Below are positions 9,381 through 19,718 of a DNA stretch of 64,000 nucleotides, piece after piece. Where the stretch lies: positions 22,235,614 through 22,299,613 of the forward strand of contig NC_091308.1 in the NCBI RefSeq assembly GCF_038502225.1. The letters are read 5' to 3'. Below the pieces are notes generated by a model that was not told the DNA's origin, did not search any database, and worked only from the letters and a program-made list of their open reading frames with translations. Each line of letters opens with the position of its first letter. The first letter of the stretch is position 1. The position numbers and the translations under genes were made by a program. This DNA is from Cherax quadricarinatus. Taxonomy: Eukaryota; Arthropoda; Malacostraca; Decapoda; Parastacidae.

Positions 9381-11621
9381 TTAGAACTGCTGGAGCTTGT
9401 GGAACTCCTTGAAACAAGGCACCATGCACAGAGGCACCTTACATTCCTCACACATAAACCGAGTGTCTTTGCGTCTTTGTTGCCGTCGTTTTGTTTGTGC
9501 ACAGACAATGCAGCTCTTCTGAGCAAATTTCTTTTGAGTTGAAGGAAGCTGTATTATGAAATGATCACCTTCTCTCCTCAAACGCTTGGGTATATTGTGA
9601 TGAATTCGAGGACCATGTTGTATTGCAGGTGTTGTTACCTGGTACTTCATTATGAGTTGTCTGACAACAGACAAACAAAATTCACCATACGGTGGTCTGT
9701 TACCAGTCTTTATTTGGTACATATTATATGCATTCAGCATTGAAATGTCCATGAGATGGAAGAAAAGTTTCATGTACCACTTGTAACTCTTACGAACACA
9801 GTCAACAAAACCAATCTGCATGTCACACTTGTCAACCAAGCGCATGTTTTGTGTATAATCAATCACTGACACTGGTTTTCGAATACGTTCATTAGTCACT
9901 CGATCAACTTTGCCACTGTCTTGCATTTCATTACGGTGAATGGTTGTCAACAATGTGACATCTCGTTTGTCATGCCACCGTAATGCCATGATGTCATTGG
10001 CAGTAAACACCTGCACGTCATCACCACGAACACCTGCGTTGAGCCTGGGCATATGTTTACGATTAGAACGCACTGTGCCACACACATCTGTCTTGTTCAC
10101 TTGCATGAAATCACTGAGTAATGGGCTTGTGTACCAGTTATCGGTATATAATGTATGGCCCTTACCAAGATAAGGTGCCATCATGTTTCTCACTACGTCA
10201 CCTGAGATACCCAATAACATCTTGGTATCTTTCAATGTTTTACTACCCGTGTATACAACAATATCCAACACCAGGCCACTGTCACAATCACAGAGTACAA
10301 ACAATTTTATACCAAAGCGGTTCCTCTTGCTCGGTATATACTGCTTGAATGACAGTCTACCTTTGAACAAAATCAAAGACTCGTCAATTACAAGATTCTT
10401 GAATGGATAAAAGTATATCCTGAACTTTTGTTTGAGATACATGAAAACATTTCTAATCTTGTATAACCTGTCACTTCTGTCAGGCCTGGTTTTGTCAGAG
10501 AAGTGCAACATACGTAACAGTAAGATAAACCTGTTCACTGGTATTATTTCACTGAAGGATGGGGTACAAATTAGCTGATCTGTGGACCAGTATGCTTTTA
10601 TATTATGCTTATAGACGTGAGGCATAAGCATTATTGTTGCAAAAAGCAAATACATTTCTGCAACAGTCGTCTCTTTCCACCTGTGTAGTCTTGACTGTGG
10701 TGATAAGATCGTATTTGCCATGGTGTACTGAAAATACTTATTACTTTCCCTGACAATAATTTCCATCAATGGCTGGTCAAAGAATAATTCAAAGAATTCC
10801 AGTTCATTGGCCGTGGTTCCAAGGGGACAGGTAGGTAGAATTCCACTTTGAGAGTCATCAAAGTGGTGAGGGCTGGGAACAAAATTGGGATTTTGCTGCC
10901 AATCCCAGATACGGTTTGCTGGTGGATACTGGACATCATAGGCTGGTTGTACGGGTGGTTGTGGCGGGCTGGTGGGTGACGCTCCGCTTTGTCCTTGAAC
11001 TGACGAGTCAGCAGCGTGGGTCCCCGCGTGGCACAGTGAGTCACGCATGGCGGTGCCACTACCACCACCAGCACCACTAACACCATCCACTGATGCCTGT
11101 GGCCCATCCATGCCAAGTGTAGCCACATCATCCTCACTATCACTACCTAAAACGGGTGTAGGGCCACGGGATGTACTCCGGGATGTACTCCGTCCCCTGG
11201 GCACAGCATAGGGTACACTACCCGAGCGCATGCGGCGGCGAACATACCGACGCTTCACTGGTGAATATGTTTCCTCACTATCACTACTCGAATGATCGTC
11301 GAGCGCAATAAAATCACAATCCACGTCAGAATCATCGTCATTACTGAAGTCAGAGGCCAGGCCACGGGAAAATATTAGTTTTCTCTTACGTTTAGGAACA
11401 CCCGACCGTGAGTCACGAGTGCCCACACCAGAGGTAGAAGGTCGAGGATCGTCGGGGTTTTCTGCACTATTATCGATATCCTGGTCATTATTTTCGGTCA
11501 CTAACTTATCAAAGCCGTAGAATTCGTCTTCATTTCCACTTCCATCAGTGTCAGAACTATCAGACAGGAAGAGGAGAGTCCCAATTTTCCGGGGAGTGAG
11601 AGCTGACTTGCGACGAGGCAT
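9381..11621 (-). CDS. piggyBac transposase (PGBD4-like), PB1
   Basis: Uninterrupted frame of 746 residues from ATG at 11619-11621 (MPRRKSALTPRK). An in-frame upstream ATG at 11703-11705 is less likely, because the two related copies begin at the equivalent of 11621. The protein excises and inserts the element at TTAA without target synthesis. The N-terminal 250 residues are acidic, Ser- and Pro-rich and low in complexity. The DDE domain follows, with VIDESLILFKG, the TDNWYTSPLL block and MRLVDKCDMQIGF supplying the acidic residues. The C-terminal zinc-binding region reads CIVC, then CEEC, CMVPC and FHKLQQF. No stop or frameshift is visible, so it may be functional. Confidence 0.93.
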   Translation of the reverse strand: MPRRKSALTPRKIGTLLFLSDSSDTDGSGNEDEFYGFDKLVTENNDQDIDNSAENPDDPRPSTSGVGTRDSRSGVPKRKRKLIFSRGLASDFSNDDDSDVDCDFIALDDHSSSDSEETYSPVKRRYVRRRMRSGSVPYAVPRGRSTSRSTSRGPTPVLGSDSEDDVATLGMDGPQASVDGVSGAGGGSGTAMRDSLCHAGTHAADSSVQGQSGASPTSPPQPPVQPAYDVQYPPANRIWDWQQNPNFVPSPHHFDDSQSGILPTCPLGTTANELEFFELFFDQPLMEIIVRESNKYFQYTMANTILSPQSRLHRWKETTVAEMYLLFATIMLMPHVYKHNIKAYWSTDQLICTPSFSEIIPVNRFILLLRMLHFSDKTRPDRSDRLYKIRNVFMYLKQKFRIYFYPFKNLVIDESLILFKGRLSFKQYIPSKRNRFGIKLFVLCDCDSGLVLDIVVYTGSKTLKDTKMLLGISGDVVRNMMAPYLGKGHTLYTDNWYTSPLLSDFMQVNKTDVCGTVRSNRKHMPRLNAGVRGDDVQVFTANDIMALRWHDKRDVTLLTTIHRNEMQDSGKVDRVTNERIRKPVSVIDYTQNMRLVDKCDMQIGFVDCVRKSYKWYMKLFFHLMDISMLNAYNMYQIKTGNRPPYGEFCLSVVRQLIMKYQVTTPAIQHGPRIHHNIPKRLRREGDHFIIQLPSTQKKFAQKSCIVCAQTKRRQQRRKDTRFMCEECKVPLCMVPCFKEFHKLQQF

Positions 11622-11773
11622 GGTGAACAAGGGTGACTGAGCCGGCGTTCCCACAATGCTATGCAGGCGCCTAGATTTTTTGTTTATGGCGCACACCCAT
11701 GGCACAGACCCATTCTCTCACATGTAGGCCTATGAGCGCTTTCGCGCTAAATTTGATGGCGCTAGAATTTTGG

Positions 11774-11819
11774 CGTAGATCTACGGTTTGGACACTCACC
11801 AAAAAGCCGTAGATCTATG
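11774..11819. promoter_or_regulatory. paired GATC-type dyads at the PB1 right end
   Basis: CGTAGATCTACG at 11774-11785 and CGTAGATCTATG at 11808-11819 start 34 bp apart, between the transposase start and the right terminus. The same arrangement recurs in the other piggyBac-type elements with other central bases. They are probably sites for the element's transposase or a repressor of its promoter; this role is inferred. Confidence 0.7.
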
Positions 11820-11857
11820 GGACAGACCCTGAAAGGGTTAAAGTCCATGCCTTATCA

Positions 11858-12122
11858 TACCATACCACCATCATAACCACTATCACCCTCTGTCACCACC
11901 ACTACTACCCTCTACTACCATCACTACCACCCTCTACCACCATCACTGCCACCCTCTACCACCATCACAACCACTACCACCCTCTACCACCATCACTACC
12001 ACTCTCTACCACCATTACAACCAGTACCACCCTCTACCACCATCACTACCACCCTCTACCACCATCACAACCACTACCACCCTCTACCACCATCACAATC
12101 ACTACCACCCTCTACCACCATC
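11858..12122. repeat. CCA/ATCACTACC minisatellite
   Basis: Tandem units built from taccaccatcac and accaccctc, repeated about every 21-33 bp. It lies inside Tigger 2, beyond the piggyBac. The strand is almost free of G, and there is no spacer structure like a CRISPR. Confidence 0.9.
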
Positions 12123-12503
12123 ACTTTAGTATTTTTCTACAAACTTTTTCTAAATTATGTGTTTCTCACATTCTTTACCATAGGACTGGCACTAGAAGCT
12201 CTCTTGAGGTCCATGGTGGTTTATTTAGCAGTTACAAGCACCAAAAACAATGGAATAATACAAAATACATGTATATCGCATGTACGCGTGGAATTGTCCT
12301 CACTGGCTTTGTAAACAATGGCACACAGGCTGGTACATGGAGTGAGTGGCTGGTCCTGCTCACGGTGCTGTGCCAACACATTCGGGACGAAAGCTCCTAA
12401 CCGAGTTTTTAGATGTTATCCGAGCCAATTTTTTTGCTCCAAAGAGAGGCATTATCTGATTTTGGTGTTATCCGATGTAGGTGTTAACTGAGGGTCCACT
12501 GTA

Positions 12504-12900
12504 TGTATATTGTTTTACATATGTTCATGACATTGAGAATATGGATGTATGGTTTTCACATATTTAGCTGATGTTGGTATATGTTAGGGAGGGAAGGTGT
12601 TTTTCAACAGTAGTTTTGAAAATGCTGGCTGAGACAGTGGTTCTGAAGATTTCCAGCGGAGAATTCCGGAGTTTTGGCCCTTTTATGTACATTGAATTTT
12701 TGAAAAGAATAGCTGGACACGGGGGAATGTCATAGAGAATTTTGTGCTTAGTATTGTGTTTATGGGTCCTGTTGCAACTATCAAGAAAGTGCTTCAGGTC
12801 AGGATTAATATTAGAATTTATTGTTCTGTAAACATAGGATGCACAGTAGTAAGAGCGAATGTTTTGTATAGTAAGTAGGAAGTAGGTTAAGGTCTTTGAA
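12504..12900 (-). mobile_element. LINE coding remnant (C-terminus), minus strand
   Basis: On the minus strand 12640-12810 reads NINPDLKHFLDSCNRTHKH and then NTKHKILYDIPPCPAILF, closely similar to the C-terminal block of the LINE at 2275-4008. It begins at the TA after Tigger 2. It may be the upstream continuation of the LINE 3' UTR at 4083-4460. 12900-12949 is not recognised. Confidence 0.65.
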
Positions 12901-12949
12901 GAGAGGGGGAAAGGGGGTTGTTGTCTAGCAGTGAAGTGTGTGATTTACA

Positions 12950-13445
12950 TATGTGCCCTCCAAGTCATTCTATTTTGTTCCATCCTCTCTGAACGTCTGA
13001 ACCACCTCAACAACCTTTCTTCTGCCCTCTGGATAATACTTTGGGAAACCCTGCACCTCCTTTTAATCTCCAATCTATGGCTTCCCTGCATTATGTTCAC
13101 ACTGCACATTGCCCTCAGACACGACATCTCCCTGCCTCCAGCCTTGTTGCAACATTCACCACTCATGCTTCACACTCATATAAAAATGTTGGCACCACTA
13201 TACAGTGGACCCCCGCATAACGATCACCTCCGAATGTGACCAATTATGTAAGTGTATTTATGTAAGTGCGTTTGTACGTGTATGTTTGGGGGTCTGAAAT
13301 GGACTAATCTACTTCACAATATTCCTTATGGGAACAAATTCGGTCAGTACTGGCACCTGAACATACTTCTGGAGTGAAAAAAATATCGTTAACCGGGGCT
13401 CCACTGTACTCTCATACATTCCCCTCTTTTCTTCCATGGATAATA
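12950..13445 (-). pseudogene. RTE LINE C-terminal coding fragment (copy C)
   Basis: The minus strand encodes the post-RT region of the RTE protein: LEAVEMSCLRAMCGVNIMQ-like sequence, RRCRVSQSIIQRAEERLLRW and SERMEQNRMTWRA. It is interrupted at 13203-13406 by a MITE and continues to about 13445 (tctcatacattccc). Substitutions and a frame break make it a pseudogene. It ends about 100 bp before the SSAT exon. Confidence 0.8.
13203..13406. mobile_element. 204-bp Tigger-type MITE, copy 2 of 3
   Basis: Same element as 1627-1829, with TA at 13201-13202 and 13407-13408. It is inserted in the RTE fragment, whose text joins cleanly across it (ccactaTA, TActctcatacattcccc). Confidence 0.92.
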
Positions 13446-13542
13446 TATTAATTTATTGTGATTTAACATTGATAGTTTTTGATTTACTTCTCTGCACTCA
13501 GCATCTTTTTATTATTTATACAGATTTTGCTTTTATTTTCAG

Positions 13543-13748
13543 AATTAGAAGAAGATGGGTTTGGAAGCTTCCCTGCTTTTAGAGCATTTGTTGCTGAAAC
13601 CAAAGATGACTTCTTAGTGGGATATGCTCTCTTCTATTATACATATTCTACCTGGGAAGGACGAAGCATATGTGTCGATGACCTTTATGTCACTCCTTCT
13701 CATAGATGCCAAGGCATTGGCTCCAGGCTGTGGAAAAAAATGATTCAG
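13543..13748 (+). CDS. diamine acetyltransferase (SSAT-like), internal exon
   Basis: GNAT-fold acetyltransferase that moves acetyl from acetyl-CoA to the N1 of spermidine or spermine (or thialysine in the SAT2 branch), a cytosolic step in polyamine catabolism. The exon encodes LEEDGFGSFPAFRAFVAE, then VGYALFYYTYSTWEGRSICV, DDLYVTPSHR and the acetyl-CoA loop RCQGIGSRLWKKMIQ (QxxGxG/A type). The acceptor is ttttattttcAG before 13543, leaving a codon completed by the previous exon (phase 2). The donor is CAG|GTTTTA after 13748, phase 0. The first 40 or so residues must lie in upstream exon(s), which I could not find. Family and joins are clear; SAT1 versus SAT2 is not. Confidence 0.88.
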
Positions 13749-13785
13749 GTTTTATTAACTAGCTTCATACCATATTTTTAAATTA

Positions 13786-14255
13786 TTTTTTTTTTTTCAA
13801 CAAACCGTCCATATCCCACCAAGGCAGGGCGGCCCAAAAAGAAAAATGAAAGTTTCTCTTTTTAAATTTAGTAATTTATACAGGAGAAGGGGTTACTAGC
13901 CCCTTGCTCCTGACATTTTAGTCACCTCTTACAACACGTATGGCTTACGGAGGAAGAATTCTGTTCCACTTCCCCATGGAGGTCAAGAGGAAATAAACAA
14001 GAACAAGAACTAGAAAAAAAATAGAAGAAAACCCAGAGGGGTGTGTATATATATGCTTGTACATGTATGTTTAGTGTGACCTAAGTGTAAGTAGAAGTAA
14101 CAAGATGTACCTGAAATCTTGCTTGTTTATGAGACAGAAAAAAGGACACCAGCAATCCTACCATCATGTAAAACAATTACAGGCTTTCGTTTTACACTCA
14201 CTTGGCAGGATGGTAGTACCTCCCTGGGCTGTTGCTGTCTACCAACCTACTACCT
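13786..14255 (-). mobile_element. SINE-like RTE derivative, about 470 bp (copy 1)
   Basis: On the minus strand it begins taggtagtaggttggtag, runs through a 400-bp non-coding body and ends in the RTE 3' terminus (ggtgggatatggacgg), then an A-rich tail. A second complete copy is at 53099-53569. Probable target duplications are the AT-rich strings atatttttaaatta (left) and tatatttaaatta (right). The body matches the RTE 5' UTR seen at 47426-47830, so it looks like an RTE 5' UTR fused to the last 70 bp of the RTE. It has no coding capacity. Confidence 0.8.
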
Positions 14256-15240
14256 ATATTTAAATTAAATATTACGAGTATTTTTGTTTAATTTTCATTG
14301 CCATTGAAGTGGTGTTACATATTTATGGGGTGTGAAGTCATTTGCCAGGAAGAGGAAAAAAGTATTATATACGTAAAAGAAGAGAAGATGCATAATACAT
14401 ATCTGAAATGACACCTAAATTTTCAAACCACCTACCAACCTCAGTAACAAACTACAGGCAGCATCACACTCAGAGAATGCCAAGCAGGTACCTCAGCTGC
14501 TTTATAGACAAAGGATAAAGGTGCTCTACATGGGTATATTTCTTAGCTTGATGAACACAGATTTTTACACATTACATCTGTCTGTATTACTGGTATCACC
14601 CAGGGAGTACAGTTTAGTATCATGTCCATCACACAGTTAGCAAATGTAAGGTCTAGCCTCCACCGGTAATTGCACTGAATAACCTACATATTAATTCATT
14701 TACTTGATTACTATTAAAAGGACACGTGCATCTAACATCCTTTTAGTTAACATACTGTCGGTAATTCTGCCTTTATTTCTACGTACTTGATTACTGTTGA
14801 TAAAGACAGCACTAACTTGCAACTTTATTCAGTGTTTAACCTTTACAACCGGTTTTTCCAAGTCAGTACAAAATACTTGGGGACAGTAGATCTAGACAAG
14901 ATTGAAGACAGTTCATATGTGGTGGTAGTAGTAGTTCAACATCCACTGAGGAAAAACTTTACCATGAGTGAACTGACAAAGCCACTCTTGGTGAAATGGT
15001 TTCCCAACATATGTCCCCAACTTTGTACAAGAATCCCAAGCCACACTTGACACTTGGTCTCAGTGATAGATTTTGTTCAGCTTTTGTGTTGCTAGGAGTT
15101 CGGCAGTTTGTAATAGTTTGCTGAGCATACATTTTGAAGGCATTTAATTCCTTAGTCTTGATTATATATATAACATTGTACAAACAGTGTTCACTTCCTT
15201 AGCCTTGATAACAATGAAATATATAAGAGATGTACAAATT
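14256..15240. other. no gene recognised
   Basis: An AT-rich interval within the SSAT intron. A short frame at 14787-15050 has no recognisable domain and no coding bias that I can see. No repeat family is identified. Confidence 0.5.
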
Positions 15241-15335
15241 TAACCCTTTCTCCTGTATACATTACTAAAGTTAAAAAGAGAAACTTTTTTCTTTTTGGGC
15301 TACCCTTCCTTGGTGGGATATGGCCGGTTTGCTGA
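15241..15335 (+). mobile_element. fragment of the SINE-like RTE derivative
   Basis: Plus-strand tail part of the element at 13786-14255: ccctttctcctgtata, then aaaaagagaaac and ggtgggatatggccgg. It is 5' truncated, about 95 bp. Confidence 0.7.
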
Positions 15336-15426
15336 AAGAAGATGTACAAATTTTTACAAAAAGTTAATACTTATATGGTGTAACAAGAGCCAATAGGCCC
15401 CTCACTGTGCACCTCTGTGGTTCTGA

Positions 15427-16915
15427 TTAGGTTGGGTTTGGGATATTGGCTGTTTGGAGTGACATCTGAACCTTCATATCTGGATGCCTCTGCAAAGACT
15501 GATTGTGTGTGATGGTGAAAGTGTTAAATAATGGTGAAAGTGTTTTTTTTTGGGTCACCCTGCCATGGTGGGATACAGGGAAACCAGTTATTTTTATATA
15601 GCCGGACTTGAGTACTGGAAATGGGAAGTACAATGCCTGCACTTTAAACCCTTTCAGGGTTTCGGCCGTACTAGTACGGCTTACGCGGCAGGGTTTTTGA
15701 CGTGCTAGTACGCCTAAATTCTAGCGCCCTCATATCTAGTGAGAGAAAGCGGGTAGGCTTACATATGAAAGAATGGGTCGATGTGGTCAATATGCGCGGT
15801 ATAAAAAAAATCCTGCAGCACACAGTGCGTAATGAGAAAAAAAAAAAACTTTGACTGTATTTTTGGATTAAAACAGCAAATTTGCACTGTATTTTCGTAT
15901 GGTATTTATTGTTGTATTCTAGTTTTCCTGGTCTCATTTTATAGAATGGAAGACATATTACAGAAATTGAGATGATTTTGACTGGTTTTACAAAGAAAAG
16001 TACCTTGAAATTGAGCTCAAAGTAGCAGAAATGTTTGATTTTTACCAAAGTTTAGAAGTAAACAAATCATGCTGTGCGTCCAATACACGTCAACTGGTGA
16101 GTCTAATATACTTTCACAAGTTCGCTGATATTATTTATACCATTTCTACACCAATGCAGTAGTCTGCATAACAGTAAATCTTCTATTTTTTTTGTGAGAA
16201 TAAAAATTGAAAGTGGAAAGCAAAAGAATGTAAGAGGGGCATGGGGATGTGACTAATGAACAGAGGAAGTGTTATTTTAGTGCCAGGAATGTCTTTCTTG
16301 TTTATTCTGGACCCTATTTGGAAATTGGCATCTTTTGAAATTTGTGTGAAATTGGCAAAATTGCTAAATTTGGACCACTGTATTGAATAGTTGAAATCGG
16401 TAAATGGGTGGTTTCTTGTACTCATTCGATAGAAAAAAATGGAGTTCTAGTGAAATAGTTATGATTTTTCTTGGCAAGTACACTGGAATTGGCTGAAAAT
16501 AGGGCTCAAATTGGGTAAAATCGCAAATGCGTAAACATCGTCGAGATCGCTAACTTTGCGAGAGCATAATTCCGTAAGTTTTCCATCAAATTTCATACTT
16601 TTGGTGTCATTATGATCACGAAAAGATTTTCTATCCTTTCATGAGAAAATTTTTTTTTTTTTTTTGAAATTTGGCCGACCCTGAGAACAAGTCTCTGAGA
16701 GTGCCTGTGGACCCTGAAAGGGTTAAAGGAGGGGTTTGGGATATTGACAGTTTGAAGGGAAATGTTGTGTTTTGGGGACCTCTGCAAAAACAGTGATTAT
16801 GTATGAGTGAGGTGAAAGTGTTGAATGATGAAAGTATTTTCTTTTTTGGGGGAATTTCTTTCTTTTTGGGTCACTCTGCCTCTGTGGGAGACAGCCAACT
16901 TGTTAAAATAAATAA
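15427..16915 (+). mobile_element. two RTE 3' ends in tandem, one split by a piggyBac MITE
   Basis: 15427-15585 is an RTE 3' terminal piece ending in caccctgccatggtgggat. It is followed directly by another RTE 3' end (15585-15647) that resumes after the MITE at 16723 and ends about 16915 (tctgtgggagacagccaact). Both are on the plus strand and 5' truncated. The MITE sits in the TTAA of gcactTTAAagg. Confidence 0.8.
15648..16722. mobile_element. piggyBac-type MITE M1, CTAG family, about 1,075 bp
   Basis: TTAA at 15644-15647 and 16723-16726. Termini are CCCTTTCAGGG (after one extra A) and CCCTGAAAGGG. Paired dyads CGTACTAGTACG (15667-15678) and CGTGCTAGTACG (15701-15712) start 34 bp apart. Near full-length relatives are at 43233-44269 and 58764-59836. 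There is no transposase frame; the interior includes fragments such as ttttatagaatggaagaca shared by all copies. Confidence 0.88.
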
Positions 16916-16965
16916 ATTAATAAATATATATATACGTATATGTATATATATTTATATATGGATGT

Positions 16966-19222
16966 ACATGTTTATAGAGGGGCAACTGATATATCAGATC
17001 ATTATTTAGTTGTAGCTACAGTTAGAGTAAGAGGTAGATGGGAAAAGAGGAAGGTGGCAACAACAAGTAAGAGGGAGGTGAAAGTGTATAAACTAAGGGA
17101 GGAGGAAGTTCGGGCGAGATATAAGCGACTATTGGCAGAAAGGTGGGCTAGTGCAAAGATGAGTAGTGGGGGGGTTGAAGAGGATTGGAATAGTTTTAAA
17201 AATGCAGTATTAGAATGTGGGGCAGAAGTTTGTGGTTATAGGAGGGTGGGGGCAGGAGGAAAGAGGAGTGATTGGTGGAATGATGAAGTAAAGGGTGTGA
17301 TAAAAGAGAAAAAGGTAGCTTACGAGAGGTTTTTACAAAGCAGAAGTTTTATAAGAAGAGCAGAGTATATGGAGAGTAAAAGAAAGGTGAAGAGAGTGGT
17401 GAGAGAGTGCAAAAGGAGAGCAGATGAAAGAGTGGGAGAGGCACTGTCAAGAAATTTTAATGAAAATAAGAAAAAATTTTGGAGTGAGTTAAACAAGTTA
17501 AGAAAGCCTAGGGAAAGTATGGATTTGTCCGTTAAAAACAGAGTAGGGGAGTTAGTAGATGGGTAGAGGGAGGTATTAGGTAGATGGCGAGAATATTTTG
17601 AGGAACTTTTAAATGTTGAGGAAGAAAGGGAGGCGGTAATTTCATGCACTGGCCAGGGAGGTATACCATCTTTTAGGAGTGAAGAAGAGCAGAATGTAAG
17701 TGTGGTGGAGGTACGTGAGGCATTACATAGAATGAAAGGGGGTAAAGCAGCTGGAACTGATGGGATCATGACAGAAATGTTAAAAGCAGGGGGGGATATA
17801 GTGTTGGAGTGGTTGGTACTTTTGTTTAATAAATGTATGAAAGAGGGGAAGGTACCTAGGGATTGGCAGAGAGCATGTATAGTCCCTTTATATAAAGGGA
17901 AAGGGGACAAAAGAGATTGTAAAAATTATAGAGGAATAAGTTTACTGAGTATACCAGGAAAAGTATACGGTAGAGTTATAATTGAAAGAATTAGAGGTAA
18001 GACAGAATGTAGAATTGCGGATGAGCAAGGAGGCTTCAGAGTGGGTAGGGGATGTGTAGATCAAGTGTTTACATTGAAGCATATATGTGAACAGTATTTA
18101 GATAAAGGTAGGGAAGTTTTTATTGCATTTATGGATTTAGAAAAGGCATATGATAGAGTGGATAGAGGAGCAATGTGGCAGATGTTGCAAGTTTATGGAA
18201 TAGGTGGTAAGTTACTAAATGCTGTAAAGAGCTTTTATGAGGATAGTGAGGCTCAGGTTAGGGTGTGTAGAAGAGAGGGAGAATACTTCCCGGTAAAAGT
18301 AGGTCTTAGACAGGGATGTGTAATGTCACCATGGTTGTTGAATATATTTATAGATGGGGTTGTAAAAGAAGTAAATGCTAGGGTGTTCGGGAGAGGGGTG
18401 GGATTAAATTATGGGGAATCAAATTCAAAATGGAAATTGACACAGTTACTTTTTGCTGATGATACTGTGCTTATGGGAGATTCTAAAGAAAAATTGCAAA
18501 GGTTAGTGGATGAGTTTGAGAATGTGTGTAAAGGTAGAAAGTTGAAAGTGAACATAGAAAAGAGTAAGGTGATGAGGGTATCAAATGATTTAGATAAAGA
18601 AAAATTGGATATCAAATTGGGGAGGATAAGTATGGAAGAAGTGAATGTTTTCAGATACTTGGGAGTTGACATGTTGGCGGATGGATTTATGAAGGATGAA
18701 GTTAATCATAGAATTGATGAGGGAAAAAAGGTGAGTGGTGCGTTGAGGTATATGTGGAGTCAAAAACCGTTATCTATGGAGGCAAAGAAGGGAATGTATG
18801 AAAGTATAGTAGTACCAACACTCTTATATGGATGTGAAGCTTGGGTGGTAAATGCAGCAGCGAGGAGACGGTTGGAGGCAGTGGAGATGTCCTGTCTAAG
18901 GGCAATGTGTGGTGTAAATATTATGCAGAAAATTCGGAGTGTGGAAATTAGGAGAAGGTGTGGAGTTAATAAAAGCATTAGTCAGAGGGCAGAAGAGGGG
19001 TTGTTGAGGTGGTTTGGTCATTTAGAGAGAATGGATCAAAGTAGAATGACATGGAAAGCATATAAATCTATAGGGGAAGGAAAGAGGGGTAGGGGTCGTC
19101 CTCGAAAGGGTTGGAAAGAGGGGTTAAAGGAGGTTTTGTGGGCGAGGGGCTTGGACTTCCAGCAAGCGTGCATGAGCGTGTTAGATAGGAGTGAATGGAG
19201 ACGAATGATACTTGGGACCTGA
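16966..19222 (+). pseudogene. RTE LINE endonuclease-end and reverse transcriptase (copy E)
   Basis: 5'-truncated RTE polyprotein, similar to BovB/CFDP2-type proteins, used for target-primed reverse transcription. It begins at the end of the AP endonuclease (DVHVYRGATDISDHYLVVA). A long linker follows, then RT blocks GGKAAGTDGIMTEML, YRGISLLSIPGKVYGR, EQGGFRVGRGC, AFMDLEKAYDRVDR, GLRQGCVMSPWLLNIFIDG and LLFADDTVLMGDS, then a C-terminal region (RGRGRPRKGWKEG). The only break is TAG at 17564-17566 in place of a glycine or glutamate codon. From 17567 the RT frame is open to the stop at 19220-19222, so the RT itself could be intact. Confidence 0.9.
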
Positions 19223-19560
19223 CGATCTGTTGGAGTGTGAGCAGGGTAATATTTAGTGAAGGGATTCAGGGAAACCGGTTATTTTCTTATAGTCAGACTT
19301 GAGTCCTGGAAATGGGAAGTACAATGCCTGCACTTTAAAGGAGGGGTTTGGGATATTGGCAGTTTGGAGGGATATGTTGTGTATCTTTATACGTATATGC
19401 TTCTAAACTGTTGTATTCTGAGCACCTCTGCAAAAGCAGTGATAATGTGTGAGTGTGGTGAAAGTGTTGAATGATGATGAAAGTATTTTCTTTTTGGGGA
19501 TTTTCTTTCTTTTTTGGGTCACCCTGCCTCGGTGGGAGACGACCAACTTGTTGAAAAAAA
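19223..19560 (+). mobile_element. RTE 3' UTR of copy E
   Basis: This non-coding tail defines the family: gtacaatgcctgcactttaa, then gggtcaccctgcctcggtgg and the A-run at about 19553-19568. A TA microsatellite at about 19569-19582 joins it to the next RTE copy in the same orientation. Confidence 0.85.
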
Positions 19561-19718
19561 AAAAAAAATATATATATATATATGGAAGTGGAATAAGAAT
19601 CATTCCTCCATAAGCCATGCGTGTTGTAAAAGTCAACTAAAATGCTGGGAACAATGGGCTAGTAACCCCTTTTCCTGTAAAGATTACTAAAACGAATAAG
19701 AAGAAGAAAATTGTCAAA

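Larger units (their letters stand above)
8916..11837 (-). mobile_element. piggyBac element PB1, 2,922 bp, apparently intact
   Basis: A cut-and-paste transposon flanked by TTAA at 8912-8915 and 11838-11841, the signature target duplication of piggyBac. Termini are CCCTTTCAGGGTC and the reverse complement GACCCTGAAAGGG. It encodes one transposase on the minus strand (9381-11621). A pair of CGTAGATCTACG-type dyads lies just inside the right end. It is inserted in Tigger 2. Confidence 0.95.
8449..12501 (-). mobile_element. Tigger 2, deleted, interrupted by a piggyBac
   Basis: Bounded by TA (8447-8448 and 12502-12503) with ends CAGTGGACCCTCAGTTAA and TTAACTGAGGGTCCACTG. Coding remnants are on the minus strand: the first DDE aspartate block (QVFNCDETGLFRKKM) and a lysine-rich stretch at 8760-8890, and the start region near 12200-12222 (MDLKRASSASP-like). 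The middle of the transposase is missing. Excluding the piggyBac (8916-11837) it is about 1.1 kb and includes a CCA-rich minisatellite. Confidence 0.8.

Noticed and set aside
11858..12122. Possible CRISPR-like array
   Set aside because: It is a drifting CCA-rich minisatellite with no constant repeat and unique spacers, in animal DNA.
1..13542. Search for the N-terminal SSAT exon
   Set aside because: No segment encoding the expected first 40 residues with splice sites was found by eye; it may be short and missed, or lie outside the window.
14787..15050. Possible host exon of 87 codons
   Set aside because: No domain, no convincing splice sites, and it does not resemble any part of SSAT.
17320..17910. 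196-codon minus-strand frame, repeated at 20742-21332
   Set aside because: Antisense shadow of the RTE reverse transcriptase; it recurs only because the RTE recurs.
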